A DNA stretch of 64,000 nucleotides from Roseococcus microcysteis (GCF_014764365.1 NZ_CP061718.1:682001-746000), one strand, 5' to 3'. Shown: positions 8,740 to 18,999, numbered from the stretch's first letter. Notes: a model not told the origin generated them from the sequence alone. Numbers and translations are program-made.

Positions 8740-9604
8740 ACTTGCGATCCGACCGCGGGTCCAGCGCGTCGCGCAGCCCATCCCCCGCCAGGTTGAAGGC
8801 CAGCACCACCAGGAAGATGGCAAGCCCCGGGAAGATGGCGAGCCAGGGCGCCTGCGTCAGGAAACGCTGCGCCGAGTTCAGCATCGAACCCCAGGACGGG
8901 TCCGGCGGCTGCATGCCGAGGCCCAGGAAGGACAGCGAGGCCTCGGCGATGATGGCCTCCGCGATGGAAAGCGTGGCCTGCACCATCAGGGGCGGCACGA
9001 TGTTGGGCGCCACATGCACGATGGCCGTGCGCCAGGGCGGGTTGCCCAGCGCGCGCGCCGCCTCCACCCAGTCGGTGGACATGGCCTCCAGCGCCATGCC
9101 GCGCGCCAGCCGCACGAAGACCGGCGAGGCCGAGATGGCGATGGCGAGCATCGCATTTTCCAGCGCCGGTCCCAGGAAGGCCGCGAGCGCGATGGCCAGG
9201 ATGAGGAAGGGCACCGACAGCATGGCGTCCGCGATGCGCGAGATCACCGCGTCCACCCAGCCGCCCGCCATGCCCGCCAGCAGCCCGATGGGCACGCCGA
9301 TGATGACGGCGCCCAGCACCGCCAGCACGCCCGCCATCAGCGAGGCGCGCGCGCCCCAGATGACGCGCGAGAGCACGTCACGCCCATTCTCATCCGTGCC
9401 GAACCAATGCGCGGCGGAGGGTGCGCGGCGGATGGCGGACCACGAGGTCTGGTTCGGGTCATAGGGGGCCAGCAGCGGCGCGAAGGCCGCCACCAGCACG
9501 AAGAGGACCACCACCACCAGCCCCGCCATGGCGAGGCGGTGCCGCAGGAAGCGGCGGAAGGCGCGTTGGGTGGGGCTTTCGCCCGATTGGATCACGGCAC
9601 TCAT
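8738..9604 (-). CDS. ABC transporter permease, DppC type
   Basis: A 288-residue permease: N-terminal helix (LAMAGLVVVVLFVLVAAF), APYDPNQT, the HWFGTDENGRDVLSRVIWG motif and EAA loop EAARALGNPPWRTAIVHVAPN. It begins at ATG 9604, overlapping the stop of the upstream DppB-type gene (ATGA). It is the last gene of a five-gene minus-strand operon running D-F-binding protein-B-C, and ends 5 bases from the convergent plus-strand operon. Confidence 0.88.
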   Translation of the reverse strand: MSAVIQSGESPTQRAFRRFLRHRLAMAGLVVVVLFVLVAAFAPLLAPYDPNQTSWSAIRRAPSAAHWFGTDENGRDVLSRVIWGARASLMAGVLAVLGAVIIGVPIGLLAGMAGGWVDAVISRIADAMLSVPFLILAIALAAFLGPALENAMLAIAISASPVFVRLARGMALEAMSTDWVEAARALGNPPWRTAIVHVAPNIVPPLMVQATLSIAEAIIAEASLSFLGLGMQPPDPSWGSMLNSAQRFLTQAPWLAIFPGLAIFLVVLAFNLAGDGLRDALDPRSDRK

Positions 9605-10548
9605 GCGCGGCGCAGCCTCGGGTTGATGGCCATGTAGAGGATGTCCGCCAACAGGCTCAGCAGGACGAAGATGAGGGCGGTGGCCAGCACCACCCCCTGC
9701 ACCACCGGGTAGTCGCGGTTGAACACCGCATCCACCACCAGCTTGCCGAAGCCCGGGATGGAGAAGATCTGCTCGGTCAGGACCGCGCCCGAGAGCAGGC
9801 GGCCGAACTCGATGGTGCCGAGCGTGACGACGGGGATCAGCGCGTTGCGCAGCGCGTGCTTCCACACCACCACGCGCTCCCGCAGGCCCTTGGCGCGGGC
9901 GGTGCGGACATAGTCCTGGCTCATCGCGCCCAACATGGCGGCACGGGTGTGGCGCATCAGCACGCCGGCCACACCGGTGCCCAGCACGAAGGCCGGCATG
10001 ATGGTGGTGGCGATGGACTGCCAGAAATCCTCGGTGATCGGCACATAGCCCGAGGGCGGAAGCCAGCCCAGCTGCACGCTGAACAGCAGGATCATCAGGA
10101 TGCCCAGCCAGAAGTTCGGCATGGAAATGCCGAACAGCGCCGCACCATTGGCCGCCCAGTCGGCCGGCTGGTCCTTCCGAACGGCAGAGAGGATGCCGAG
10201 CGGCACACCGATCAGCACCGCGATGATGAAGGCCATCGCGCCCAGCTGGAAGGTGACGGGCAGCTTCTCCAGGATGAGTTCCGAGACCGGCACCCGGATG
10301 CGCCAGGAGAAGCCGAAATCGCCCTGCAGCACCCGGCCCATCCAGGCCAGGTATTGCTCATAGAGGGGGCGGTCCAGCAGCAGCTCGGCGCGGATCTGCG
10401 CCAGCACCTGCGGGTCGCCCCGCTCCTCGCCCGCGAGGATGAGCGCGGGGTCGCCGGGCATCAGCTGCTGCAGCCCGAAGATCATCACGGAGAGGATGAG
10501 CAGGGTGGGGATGATCTGCCCCACCCGCCGCAGCAGCCAGATGCCCAT
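9601..10548 (-). CDS. ABC transporter permease, DppB type
   Basis: A 315-residue permease with the N-terminal helix RRVGQIIPTLLILSVMIFGL, the LMPGDPA segment and the EAA loop RAKGLRERVVVWKHALRNALIP. Its length is normal for DppB. It lies 3 bases after the binding-protein gene and overlaps the DppC-type gene by 4 bases. With that partner it forms the channel of the second importer. Confidence 0.88.
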   Translation of the reverse strand: MGIWLLRRVGQIIPTLLILSVMIFGLQQLMPGDPALILAGEERGDPQVLAQIRAELLLDRPLYEQYLAWMGRVLQGDFGFSWRIRVPVSELILEKLPVTFQLGAMAFIIAVLIGVPLGILSAVRKDQPADWAANGAALFGISMPNFWLGILMILLFSVQLGWLPPSGYVPITEDFWQSIATTIMPAFVLGTGVAGVLMRHTRAAMLGAMSQDYVRTARAKGLRERVVVWKHALRNALIPVVTLGTIEFGRLLSGAVLTEQIFSIPGFGKLVVDAVFNRDYPVVQGVVLATALIFVLLSLLADILYMAINPRLRRA

Positions 10549-10551
10549 GGG

Positions 10552-12078
10552 TCAGTTCAGCCGCAGGCCCTGGACCCGGATCATCCCATCCGGCACCGGC
10601 ACATAGCCCTGCAGGCGCGTGGAGTGGATGAAGATGTTCTTCCGGTGCCAGAGATACATGCGCGCGCGGTCCTGCCGCAGCGCCACCTGGTTCAGCTGCG
10701 CGTAGAGCTGGCGGCGGCGGTCGGCGTCCAGCTCCACGCGGGCCGCATCGAGCAGGCGGTCAGCCTCGGGGTTGCTGTACTTGCCGTCATTGGCGGGGCC
10801 GCGGCTGTGGACGAAGGTGTAGATGTTGCCGTCCGGGTCCACGCGGCCGGACCAGCCGAGCAGGTAGGTCTCGAACTCGCCCCGCGTCGCCGCCTGGAGG
10901 GAGGAGGCGAATTCCATGGCGTTGATGCGCAGCTCGAAGCCCGCCTCACGCACCATGGCCTGGATCACCTCGCCCACCTGGCGAAGGTCCGGGTTGTTGG
11001 GGACCGTGAGTTCCACGCGCACCGGCGTCTGCACCCCGGCCTCGCGCAGCAGCTGGCGGGCGCGGGCGACGTTGCGCGCCTCCGGTTGGAAGTCGCGGAT
11101 GTGGAAGGGGTTGGCGGGCGGCACGGCCTGGGCGGTCGGCGTATAGGCGCCGCTATAGACCACCTGGTTGATGGCGGCGCGATCAATGGCCAGCTCGAAG
11201 GCCTCGCGCACGCGGGGGTTCTGGCCGAAGGGCGTCTGGGCGCGCGGGCCGTTGTTCAGGTTGTAGGTGATGCCCTGGTAGCCGAGCTCGGGCACCTGCA
11301 CCACGCGCAGGCGGTTGTTGCGGGCCACCATCTCGACATGGTCGGGCTCCATCCGCTCGGCGAACTCGACGGCGCCCGACTGGACGTTGGCGATGCGGGC
11401 GTTGTTGTCCGGGATGGGCAGGTAGGTGATGCGGTCGAGGTGGATGACGGAGGGGTTCCAGTAGTCGGCGAAGCGCTCCACCACGATGCGGCTCTGCGCG
11501 ACGCGTTCCACGAAGCGGAAGGGGCCGGCGCAGACGGGGCGCAGACCGAAGTCACGGCCCGCGGCCTCGGCGGCGCGGGGGCTCAGGATCATGCCCGAGC
11601 GGTCGGTCAGCACCGAGAGGAAGGCGGCGGAGGGCGCGCGCAGCGTGATGCGGACCGTGAGCGGGTCCACCGCCTCCACCTTCTCGATGCCCGTCAGCTC
11701 GCTGCGGCGGAAGCTGCCCTGGAAATTGGCGTGGCGGTTGAGGGAATAGACCACCGCCTCGGCGTCCATCCGCTCGCCGTCATGGAAGCGCACGCCCTCG
11801 CGCAGGGTGATGATGAGGGTGGTGGGGTTTTCCCAGCGATAGCCGGTGGCGAGCTGGGGGACGATCTCCAGCTGCTCATTGATGTCGAACAGCTTGTCGC
11901 AGAGCGAGGCGAAGACGATGCGCCCCACATAGGTGCGGGCCAGCGTCGGGTCGAGAATGTCCGGGTCCTCGCGCAGGGCGATGCGCAGGTGCTGCTGGGC
12001 GGCGGCGGGCTGGGCCGCAAGCCCGGTGCCGAGCGCGACCCCCACGGCCATGGCCGCGGCGACGAAATGGCGTCTCAT
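10552..12078 (-). CDS. ABC transporter substrate-binding protein, family 5
   Basis: A 508-residue periplasmic binding protein with a Sec-type signal peptide (MRRHFVAAAMAVGVALG...AAAQQ) and the SBP_bac_5 core: REDPDILDPTLART near the mature N-terminus and the VRFHDGERMDAEAVVYSLNRH family signature. It sits between the ATPase pair and the permeases and overlaps the upstream ATPase gene by 4 bases. The ligand cannot be predicted; the protein differs clearly from the other three family-5 binding proteins in the window. Confidence 0.88.
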   Translation of the reverse strand: MRRHFVAAAMAVGVALGTGLAAQPAAAQQHLRIALREDPDILDPTLARTYVGRIVFASLCDKLFDINEQLEIVPQLATGYRWENPTTLIITLREGVRFHDGERMDAEAVVYSLNRHANFQGSFRRSELTGIEKVEAVDPLTVRITLRAPSAAFLSVLTDRSGMILSPRAAEAAGRDFGLRPVCAGPFRFVERVAQSRIVVERFADYWNPSVIHLDRITYLPIPDNNARIANVQSGAVEFAERMEPDHVEMVARNNRLRVVQVPELGYQGITYNLNNGPRAQTPFGQNPRVREAFELAIDRAAINQVVYSGAYTPTAQAVPPANPFHIRDFQPEARNVARARQLLREAGVQTPVRVELTVPNNPDLRQVGEVIQAMVREAGFELRINAMEFASSLQAATRGEFETYLLGWSGRVDPDGNIYTFVHSRGPANDGKYSNPEADRLLDAARVELDADRRRQLYAQLNQVALRQDRARMYLWHRKNIFIHSTRLQGYVPVPDGMIRVQGLRLN

Positions 12079-13112
12079 GCTCTCTCTCCCTGTGATGAGG
12101 CCGGCTGGAAAAAGGATTGCAGGTGCCTGAGCCGCGCATCGGGCGCCATGCGGGGCGCGGGGGCGGGGATGGGCGGCAGGGTGTCGGCGAAGTGGCAGGC
12201 CACGCCGCCCACCAGCGCGGGCATCTCGGCCGCGCAGCGTGCCTCGGCGTGGGGGCAGCGGGTGCGGAAACGGCAGCCGGAGGGGGGTGCGATGGGGCTC
12301 GGCACATCGCCCGCGATGGGGGCCCCGCCGCCATGGCCCGGAATGGCCGCCAGCAGCGCACGGGTATAGGGGTGGCGCGGGTTGGCGAAGATTTCCGCCA
12401 CGCTCCCCTCCTCCACGATCTGGCCGAGATACATCACCGCCACCCGGTTCGCGAGGTGACGCACCACGCCGAGATCATGGCTGATCAGCACGAAGGTGAG
12501 GCCGAGGTCTCGGATCAGGTCCGAGAGCAGGTTCACCACCTGCGCCTGCACCGAGACATCCAGCGCCGAGACGGGCTCATCGCCGATGATGAGGCGCGGG
12601 CGCGAGGCCAGCGCGCGCGCGATGGCGATGCGCTGGCGCTGCCCGCCGCTGAACTCGTGCGGCCAGCGGCGCGCATGCTCGGGGCGCAGGCCCACCCGTT
12701 CCAGCAGGCTCGCCACCTCCGCGCGTTCCTGCGATGGCGGGACGATGCCGTGCAGGCGCAGGGGCTCGGCCACCGCAGCCTCCACCGTCATGCGCGGGTC
12801 GAGGCTGCCGAAGGGGTCCTGGAAGATGATCTGCATCTCCCGCCGGCGCGCACGCAGGGCGCGTGGCGAGAGCGTGCCCAGGTCCTCGCCCGCGAAGCGC
12901 ACTTGGCCGCTGTCGGGCGTGATGAGGCGCAGCATGACGCGGCCCAGCGTGGACTTGCCACAGCCGCTCTCGCCCACGATGGCCAGCACCTCGCCCGCGG
13001 CGACGGAGAGCGTCACGCCATCCACCGCGCGGACCGCGCCGCGGGCACGGCCCATGCCGTCGCGCACCGGAAAATGCTTCACGACGTTGGAAAGGGTAAG
13101 CAGGTCGCTCAT
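12075..13112 (-). CDS. ABC transporter ATP-binding protein, DppF type
   Basis: A 345-residue ATPase with Walker A GESGCGKS, the Q-loop region IIFQDPFGSLDPRM, signature FSGGQRQR and Walker B LIIGDEPVSALD. The C-terminal oligopeptide-transporter motif with paired cysteines is CRFRTRCPHAEARC. The start overlaps the stop of the upstream DppD-type gene. The C-terminal extension past the Cys motif (PAPAPRMAPDARLRH...) is longer than usual. Confidence 0.9.
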   Translation of the reverse strand: MSDLLTLSNVVKHFPVRDGMGRARGAVRAVDGVTLSVAAGEVLAIVGESGCGKSTLGRVMLRLITPDSGQVRFAGEDLGTLSPRALRARRREMQIIFQDPFGSLDPRMTVEAAVAEPLRLHGIVPPSQERAEVASLLERVGLRPEHARRWPHEFSGGQRQRIAIARALASRPRLIIGDEPVSALDVSVQAQVVNLLSDLIRDLGLTFVLISHDLGVVRHLANRVAVMYLGQIVEEGSVAEIFANPRHPYTRALLAAIPGHGGGAPIAGDVPSPIAPPSGCRFRTRCPHAEARCAAEMPALVGGVACHFADTLPPIPAPAPRMAPDARLRHLQSFFQPASSQGERA

Positions 13113-14080
13113 GCCGCGAGGCTCGCTTCCAGCGGCGCGCGGTGGCAGGCCACGCCATGCTCCGCGCCGAGGGCGGTCAGCGCCGGCGCCTCGGTCTCAC
13201 AGCGCGCAATGCGGAAGGGGCAGCGCGGCGCGAAGCGGCAGCCCGGCGGCGGGGTGCGGAGGTCGGGCACCGTGCCCTCGATGGACGCAAGCCGCGCCGT
13301 GGGCGAGGCCGCCGAGGGCCGCGCCCCCAGCAGGCCGATGGTGTAGGGGTGCTCCGGCCGGGCGAAGAGCTGCGCGGCCGGCGCGTGCTCGACCATACGC
13401 CCGGCATACATGACGGCGACATGATCCGCATGGTCGGCCACCACGCCGAGATCATGGGTGATGAGCAGCACGGCCGTGCCCGTCTCGCGCTTCAGCTCGT
13501 CCAGCAGGGCCAGGATCTGCGCCTGCACCGTGACGTCGAGCGCGGTGGTGGGTTCATCCGCGATCAGCAGCTTCGGGCGGCAGGCCAGCGCCATGGCGAT
13601 CATGACGCGCTGACGCATGCCGCCGCTCATTTCATGGGGGTATTGCCGGGCGCGGCGCGCGGCGTCGGGGATGCGCACGCGCTCCAGCATCGCCACCGCC
13701 TCGCGTGCCGCCTCGGCTTTGGAAATGGCGCGGTGGGCGCGGATGGCCTCCGCCACCTGGTCGCCCGCCGTGAAGGCGGGGTTCAGGCTGGTCATGGGTT
13801 CCTGGAAGATCATGGCGACATCGCCGCCGCGCAGGCGTCGCATCTCGTCCGGCGCGAGACCCAGCAATTCCTGGTTGGACAGGCGAACGGCACCTCCCAC
13901 CTGCGTGCCCTCGGCCAGCAGCCCGATGATGGCGAGTGCCGTGGCCGACTTGCCGCAGCCGGACTCGCCCACCACGGCCAGCGTCTGCCCCGCGCCGACA
14001 CGGAGCGAAAGCCCGTCCACCGCCTTCAACCCATTCGGAAAGCGGATGGAAAGCCCCGCCACATCCAGGACAAGCGTCAC
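13109..14080 (-). CDS. ABC transporter ATP-binding protein, DppD type
   Basis: A protein of about 323 residues with Walker [10 protein letters not shown]-loop [11 protein letters not shown], signature MSGGMRQR, Walker [13 protein letters not shown] and the C-terminal Cys motif [14 protein letters not shown] of DppD/OppD. The proposed start is GTG 14080 ([14 protein letters not shown]...), which gives the usual N-terminus; the open frame extends upstream but that stretch is not family-like. The RBS is weak (CCGGAAG abuts the GTG), so the start is provisional. It is the first gene of the second importer operon. Confidence 0.85.
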   Translation of the reverse strand: MTLVLDVAGLSIRFPNGLKAVDGLSLRVGAGQTLAVVGESGCGKSATALAIIGLLAEGTQVGGAVRLSNQELLGLAPDEMRRLRGGDVAMIFQEPMTSLNPAFTAGDQVAEAIRAHRAISKAEAAREAVAMLERVRIPDAARRARQYPHEMSGGMRQRVMIAMALACRPKLLIADEPTTALDVTVQAQILALLDELKRETGTAVLLITHDLGVVADHADHVAVMYAGRMVEHAPAAQLFARPEHPYTIGLLGARPSAASPTARLASIEGTVPDLRTPPPGCRFAPRCPFRIARCETEAPALTALGAEHGVACHRAPLEASLAA

Positions 14081-14246
14081 CTTCCGGCCCCGCCTGATGC
14101 GGTGCCGCAAAACAGCCTTGCTCGCAATCTCATCTCCCGCGGGCTTGTGCCCTGCGTTTCTCCCGGAGAACGAGATATGGCGCAGGGTTCCGGGGCTGGC
14201 AAGCCGCGCGGCCCGACATGCCGCGCGGCGAAAGCGGCGGCCCGCC

Positions 14247-15488
14247 TCAGGCCAGGCTGTCGAACCAGCGCTTCCACTCGGCCGCGCCGCGGGCATAGGT
14301 GCCGCGGTGGCTGGTGGGGCCGGTGGAGATGGCTTCCACCTTGTCGTTGCCCATGGCCTGCTGGAACACCATGGCGAGGCGGCCGATGCCCTGCGAGATG
14401 GCCTCATCCGTATCGCCGTAGTAGTTGCGCGTGGGCGTGCGCACCACCCAGCGATAGGCTTGGTTCTCGAAGAGCATCCTGCCGAAAGGCGATCCCGCGA
14501 AGAAGGCCGCGTCGAAATAGGGTTCGGTCACGAGGTCGCGCAGCTTGGTGGGAATCTTGGTCGGATCCACCGCCTGGCCCTCATAGGCGCTGCGGCACAC
14601 GTCATAATGCTCGGGCTTCAGCAGCGACCGCGCGAGGCCCGGCACCCGGTAGTAATTCTCGTAGGAGAAGGAGGCCAGGATGAAGAGCGTCCCCACCCAG
14701 TCCGCATCATTCGGGCGCGGGAAGTTCAGGAAGCCGTTCAGCGCCGCCCAAGGGTCCACCGGGGCGCTGGCCGTGGCCGCGGCGCGCACCGGCACCCCGA
14801 TGGCCTCAAGCCGCTCCAGCATGGCCATGGTGACGTAGCCACCCTGCGACCATCCGCCGAGGAAGAGTTGTGAGGGCGTAAGTCCCTGGGCCGCGAGAAA
14901 GGCACGCGCCGCCGGCAGCAAGTCCGCCGTCGCCTGCTGGTGGCTCGCCTTCACCATGTAGCCCTGGGGTTCGCGCGAGTCGCCCATGCCGACATAGTCC
15001 GCGCCCGTCAGCAGGTAGCCCTGCCCCGCGAAGAGCGCGATCATCAGCTGCGTCTCGGGCGAGTTCTCGGGGTAGGAGGGCACCTCCTGTTTCCCGTAGA
15101 CCGTGCCGTGCTGGTAGGACACCAGCGGCAAGGTGGTCTGCGACACCTCGGGAATGGCCACCAGCCCTGTCAGTGCCACCGGCTTGTTGCCGAGCTCCGG
15201 CACAACCGAAGGATAGGTCACGCGGTAGAGGCGCACCGCGTTGCGGGCCGCGGGATATTCCACATTCACGCCTGAGAAGGCCGGCATGTCGGTGGTGAGG
15301 ATGCGATTGAGCCGCGCCACGTCCCAACGTGCGATCTGCGTGGCGGTCACGCCGGCCGGCAGGGCTGGGGCGGCGTTCTGTGCGCGTACCGCGGGGGCCA
15401 GCGCCATCGCCCCCAGTGTCAGGCCGGCAGCGGCAGCCGCGGCCATGTTGCGGCGGCCCAGACCCTGGGCGGGATTCTCGTCTTGCAT
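14247..15488 (-). CDS. Exported alpha/beta-hydrolase (secretory lipase-like)
   Basis: A 413-residue protein with a twin-arginine-like leader (GRRNMAAAAAAGLTLGAMAL...AVRAQ), then an alpha/beta-hydrolase domain. The nucleophile elbow is GWSQGG with Ser at about 214, the likely acid is in YYGDTDE and the likely base in TSHRGTY near the C-terminus. GADYVGMGDS and VSYQHGTVYG resemble the secretory lipase/esterase group. It is probably a periplasmic or outer-membrane esterase; the substrate is unknown. It starts at ATG 15488 with GGAAG about 9 bases upstream, and is transcribed away from the sulfatase-family operon. Confidence 0.75.
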   Translation of the reverse strand: MQDENPAQGLGRRNMAAAAAAGLTLGAMALAPAVRAQNAAPALPAGVTATQIARWDVARLNRILTTDMPAFSGVNVEYPAARNAVRLYRVTYPSVVPELGNKPVALTGLVAIPEVSQTTLPLVSYQHGTVYGKQEVPSYPENSPETQLMIALFAGQGYLLTGADYVGMGDSREPQGYMVKASHQQATADLLPAARAFLAAQGLTPSQLFLGGWSQGGYVTMAMLERLEAIGVPVRAAATASAPVDPWAALNGFLNFPRPNDADWVGTLFILASFSYENYYRVPGLARSLLKPEHYDVCRSAYEGQAVDPTKIPTKLRDLVTEPYFDAAFFAGSPFGRMLFENQAYRWVVRTPTRNYYGDTDEAISQGIGRLAMVFQQAMGNDKVEAISTGPTSHRGTYARGAAEWKRWFDSLA

Positions 15489-15805
15489 CGCTTGTCGCTT
15501 CCTTTGGCCTGACCAGTCCAGAGATCAACCTGTAGCATGAACCCCCAACAAGCGGCATCCCCCGGTCCCGCGGGCAACGTCACGCCAAGGCCACGCCCGC
15601 GTCGTCCCATTGCAACATTCGCGTGGACCACCGCGCTCTGACATCCGTGCCGATCCGTCGCCATGCGCGGCAAACCGCCGCCACGCCTCGCTTTGGGGGC
15701 ATGCCGCAGCGGCGCGCATTGTCACGGAACCTCCCCCGCATCGTCACGCGGCTGTGACCAGGCAGCGGCTAACGCTCCGCCCCAACGAGCGGGGAATGAC
15801 GAAGC
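15489..15805. other. 317-bp divergent intergenic region
   Basis: This gap separates the minus-strand hydrolase from the plus-strand operon at 15806. It must hold promoters for both, but I see no convincing -35/-10 pair, operator palindrome or small gene in it. Confidence 0.4.
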
Positions 15806-17371
15806 ATGGCGCGGCGGAAGAATGTGTTGCTCATCGTGGTGGACCAGTGGCGGGCGGATTTCATCCCGCATCTGGGTGCCAGCTTCCTGCGGACGCCCAA
15901 TCTGGACCGGCTGTGCCGCGAGGGCGTGACCTTCCGCAACCACGTCACCAACACCGTGCCCTGCGGCCCGGCGCGCGCTTCGCTGCTGACGGGCCTCTAT
16001 CTGATGAACCATCGCGCGGTGCAGAACACCGTGCCGCTCGATGCGCGCCACTTCAACCTGGGCAAGGCGCTGCGCCTCATCGGCTATGACCCGGCGCTGA
16101 TCGGCTACACCACCACCACGCCAGACCCACGCACCACCGGCCCGCGCGACCCGCGCTTCACCACGCTGGGTGACCTGATGGAGGGGTTCCGCAGCGTCGG
16201 CGCCTTCGAGCCCTCGATGGACGGGTATTTCGGCTGGCTGGCGCACAAGGGCTACGAACTGCCCGAGCCGCGCGAGAATATCTGGCTGCCCGAGGGCATG
16301 GATGCGGAACCCGGCGTCACCGCCCTGCCCTGCCGCATCCCGCGCGAGCTGTCGGACAGCGCCTACTTCACCGAGCGCGCCCTGACCTACCTGAAGGGTC
16401 GCGGCAAGCACCCCTGGTTCCTGCACCTGGGCTTCTATCGCCCGCACCCGCCCTTCATCGCGCCCGCGCCCTACAACGCGATGTATTCGCCCGAGGACAT
16501 GCCCGCCCCCGTGCGCCGCGGCACCTGGCAGGAGGAAGCGTCGCAGCACCCGCTGCTCGACCACTACCTGCGCCATGTCGCGCAAGGCTCCTTCTTCCGC
16601 GGCGCGGAGGGTGCGGCGAACGAGCTGGACGAAGCCGCCATCCGCCAGATGCGCGCCACCTATTGCGGCCTCATCACCGAGATTGACGACTGCCTGGGCC
16701 AGGTCTTCGCCCACCTGGAGGAGACGGGCCAGTGGGAGGAGACGATGGTGATCTTCACCTCCGACCATGGCGAGCAGCTGGGCGACCACTGGCTGCTGGG
16801 CAAGATCGGCTATCACGACGAGAGCTTCCGCATCCCGCTCGTCATCAAGGATGCCGGCCACAACCCCCGCGCGGGCGAGGTCGAGGCCGCCTTCACCGAG
16901 AGCGTGGACGTGATGCCCACCATCCTCGCCGCACTCGGCGGCGACATCCCCCGCGCGAGCGACGGGCATGACCTGATGCCGCTGGTCCATCGCGCGGCTC
17001 CCGCCGATTGGCGCCGCTTCGCCTTCACCGAATACGACTTCCGTGACGTATTTTACTCGCGCCCCGAAACCTCGCTGGGCCTCGCCATGGATGATTGCGC
17101 GCTCTGCGCCATCCAGGACGGCACGCGGAAGTATGTGCACTTCTCGGGTCTGCCGCCGCTCTTCTTCGACCTCGAACGTGACCCGCACATGTTCGAGAAC
17201 CTGGCGGACAAGCCCGAATACGCGGCCGAAGTCCGCGACTGGGCGCAGCGCGCCCTCTCCCACCGCATGCGCCATGCTGAACGCACCCTGACCCATTTCC
17301 GCGCGACGCCCTCGGGTCTCGAGGAACGCGACATCCCTTCCCGCCCCGCGCTGCCGCTGGCGGCGCAGTGA
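15806..17371 (+). CDS. Phosphonate monoester hydrolase / sulfatase-superfamily enzyme
   Basis: A 521-residue formylglycine-dependent hydrolase. The metal-binding N-terminus (VDQWRAD, D13), the fGly motif C53-G-P-A-R and the C-terminal metal site FTSDHGEQLGDH with LGK are all present. NTVPCGPARASLLTG, GYTTTTPDPRTTGPRDPRFT and ALSHRMRHAERTLTHFR closely resemble the phosphonate monoester hydrolase/phosphodiesterase subgroup (as in Burkholderia and Rhizobium) rather than simple arylsulfatases. There is no signal peptide, so it probably acts in the cytoplasm on an imported ester; it needs a formylglycine-generating enzyme encoded elsewhere. It heads a nine-gene run with an ABC importer. Confidence 0.88.
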   Translation: MARRKNVLLIVVDQWRADFIPHLGASFLRTPNLDRLCREGVTFRNHVTNTVPCGPARASLLTGLYLMNHRAVQNTVPLDARHFNLGKALRLIGYDPALIGYTTTTPDPRTTGPRDPRFTTLGDLMEGFRSVGAFEPSMDGYFGWLAHKGYELPEPRENIWLPEGMDAEPGVTALPCRIPRELSDSAYFTERALTYLKGRGKHPWFLHLGFYRPHPPFIAPAPYNAMYSPEDMPAPVRRGTWQEEASQHPLLDHYLRHVAQGSFFRGAEGAANELDEAAIRQMRATYCGLITEIDDCLGQVFAHLEETGQWEETMVIFTSDHGEQLGDHWLLGKIGYHDESFRIPLVIKDAGHNPRAGEVEAAFTESVDVMPTILAALGGDIPRASDGHDLMPLVHRAAPADWRRFAFTEYDFRDVFYSRPETSLGLAMDDCALCAIQDGTRKYVHFSGLPPLFFDLERDPHMFENLADKPEYAAEVRDWAQRALSHRMRHAERTLTHFRATPSGLEERDIPSRPALPLAAQ

Positions 17372-17388
17372 CCAGGAGAACCGCCCCC

Positions 17389-18999
17389 ATGCTGAACCGC
17401 CGTTCGCTGCTGATCGCGCCGCCCGCGCTACTGGCCGCCCCCGCGCTGGGGCAGTCCGACCAGCGCCCTTCCATCACCATCGCGGTGCAGAAGATCGTGA
17501 ACTCCAACACGCTGGAGGTGCTGCGCGAGCAGTCCAATGTGGGCGAGCGCGTCTTCTACTCCTCGCTGTGGGAGGGGCTGATCTCGCGCAACTGGATGGG
17601 CAACCTCGAAAGCGTGCCCGGCCTCGCCACCGAATGGCGCCGCATTGACGACCGGACGGTGGAACTCGACCTGCGCGAGGGCGTGCGCTTCCACAATGGC
17701 GACGTGATGACGGCCGAGGACGTGGCCTTCACCTTCGGCCGCGAGCGCATGTTCGGCGGCGAGGCCGGCGGCAACACGCCCCTGTTTCAGCAGATCCCCG
17801 CCGCCGGTCGCGGTGGGCGCGAGCCGCCGCCGGAGGTGCCGGCCGTGGCGCGCCGCATCTGGCCCGCGCTGGAGCGTGTGGAGATCGTGAACCCGCACCG
17901 CGTGCGCTTCGTCAACCGCACGCCGGACGTGACGCTGGAAGGGCGCCTCGCGCGCTATGGCAGCGACATCATCTCGCGCCGCGGCTTCAGCGAGGCCGCC
18001 ACCTGGCTCGACTGGGCGCGCAAGCCCATCACCACCGGCCCCTACAAGGTGGCGGAATTCCGCCCCGACGTGTCGCTGACGCTGGTCGCGCATGACGAGT
18101 ACTGGGGCGGCCGCCCGCCGCTGCGGCAGATCCGCTTCGTGGAGGTGCCCGAGGTGTCCTCGCGCATCAACGGCCTGCTCTCCGGCGAGTATCACTTCGC
18201 CTGCGACATCCCGCCGGATCAGATCCAGGGCATCGAGCGCAACCGCACCTTCGAGGTGCAGGGCGGCACCATCCTGAACCACCGCCTGACGGTGTTCGAC
18301 AAGAACCACCCCACCCTGGCCGATGCCCGCGTGCGCCGCGCGCTGACGCACTCCATTGACCGCCAGGCCATCGTGGACAGCCTCTGGGCCGGCCGCACCG
18401 TCGTGCCGAAAGGCCTGCAGTGGGAATATTACGGCGACATGTTCCACGCGGACTGGTCCGTGCCGCGCTTCGACCTGGCCGAGGCCCGCCGCCTGCTGCG
18501 CGAGGCGAACTACCGCGGCGACCCCATCCCCTACCGCCTGCTGGCCGGCTATTACACGAACCAGAACGCCACCGCGCAGATCCTGGTCGAGATGTGGCGT
18601 GCCGCCGGGCTGAACGTGCAGATCCAGACGGTGGAGAACTGGGCGCAGATCTTCGACCGCAGCACGCCGCGCGCCATCCGCGACTGGTCCAACTCGGCCC
18701 CCTTCAATGACCCCGTTTCCTCGCTCGTGAACCAGCACGGGCCGCGTGGCCAGCAGCAGCAGGTCGGCGAGTGGACGAATGAGGAGTTCAACCGCCTCTC
18801 GGGCGAGCTGGAGACCAGCACCGACCGCGCCCGGCGCCGCGTGGTGTTCCGCCGCATGCTGGAGATCGCGGAGCGCGAGGACCCTGCCTTCACCGTGCTG
18901 CACCAGAACGCGACCTTCACCGCGAAGCGCCGCGACATCCGCTGGAAGGCGAGCCCCGCCTTCGCCATGGACTTCCGTCCCGGCAACTGGGGGGCCTGA
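17389..18999 (+). CDS. ABC transporter substrate-binding protein, family 5 (tandem copy 1)
   Basis: A 536-residue family-5 binding protein with a short signal sequence (MLNRRSLLIAPPALLAAPALGQ). SDQRPSITIAVQKI leads into the mature domain, and VRFHNGDVMTAEDVAFTFGRERMF is the family signature region (given in part). AGGAGA upstream sets the start at ATG 17389. It is clearly homologous throughout to the next gene, sharing for example NSNTLE, REQSNVG, VNRTPDVT and TGPYKVAEFRPD-like segments, so the two arose by tandem duplication. It follows the hydrolase gene by 17 bases. Confidence 0.88.
   Translation: MLNRRSLLIAPPALLAAPALGQSDQRPSITIAVQKIVNSNTLEVLREQSNVGERVFYSSLWEGLISRNWMGNLESVPGLATEWRRIDDRTVELDLREGVRFHNGDVMTAEDVAFTFGRERMFGGEAGGNTPLFQQIPAAGRGGREPPPEVPAVARRIWPALERVEIVNPHRVRFVNRTPDVTLEGRLARYGSDIISRRGFSEAATWLDWARKPITTGPYKVAEFRPDVSLTLVAHDEYWGGRPPLRQIRFVEVPEVSSRINGLLSGEYHFACDIPPDQIQGIERNRTFEVQGGTILNHRLTVFDKNHPTLADARVRRALTHSIDRQAIVDSLWAGRTVVPKGLQWEYYGDMFHADWSVPRFDLAEARRLLREANYRGDPIPYRLLAGYYTNQNATAQILVEMWRAAGLNVQIQTVENWAQIFDRSTPRAIRDWSNSAPFNDPVSSLVNQHGPRGQQQQVGEWTNEEFNRLSGELETSTDRARRRVVFRRMLEIAEREDPAFTVLHQNATFTAKRRDIRWKASPAFAMDFRPGNWGA

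Noticed and set aside
9421-12369. 982-residue plus-strand open frame
   Set aside because: It lies opposite the binding-protein, permease and ATPase genes. Its translation is rich in H, R, G and Q with no domain, as expected for the complement of GC-rich codons.
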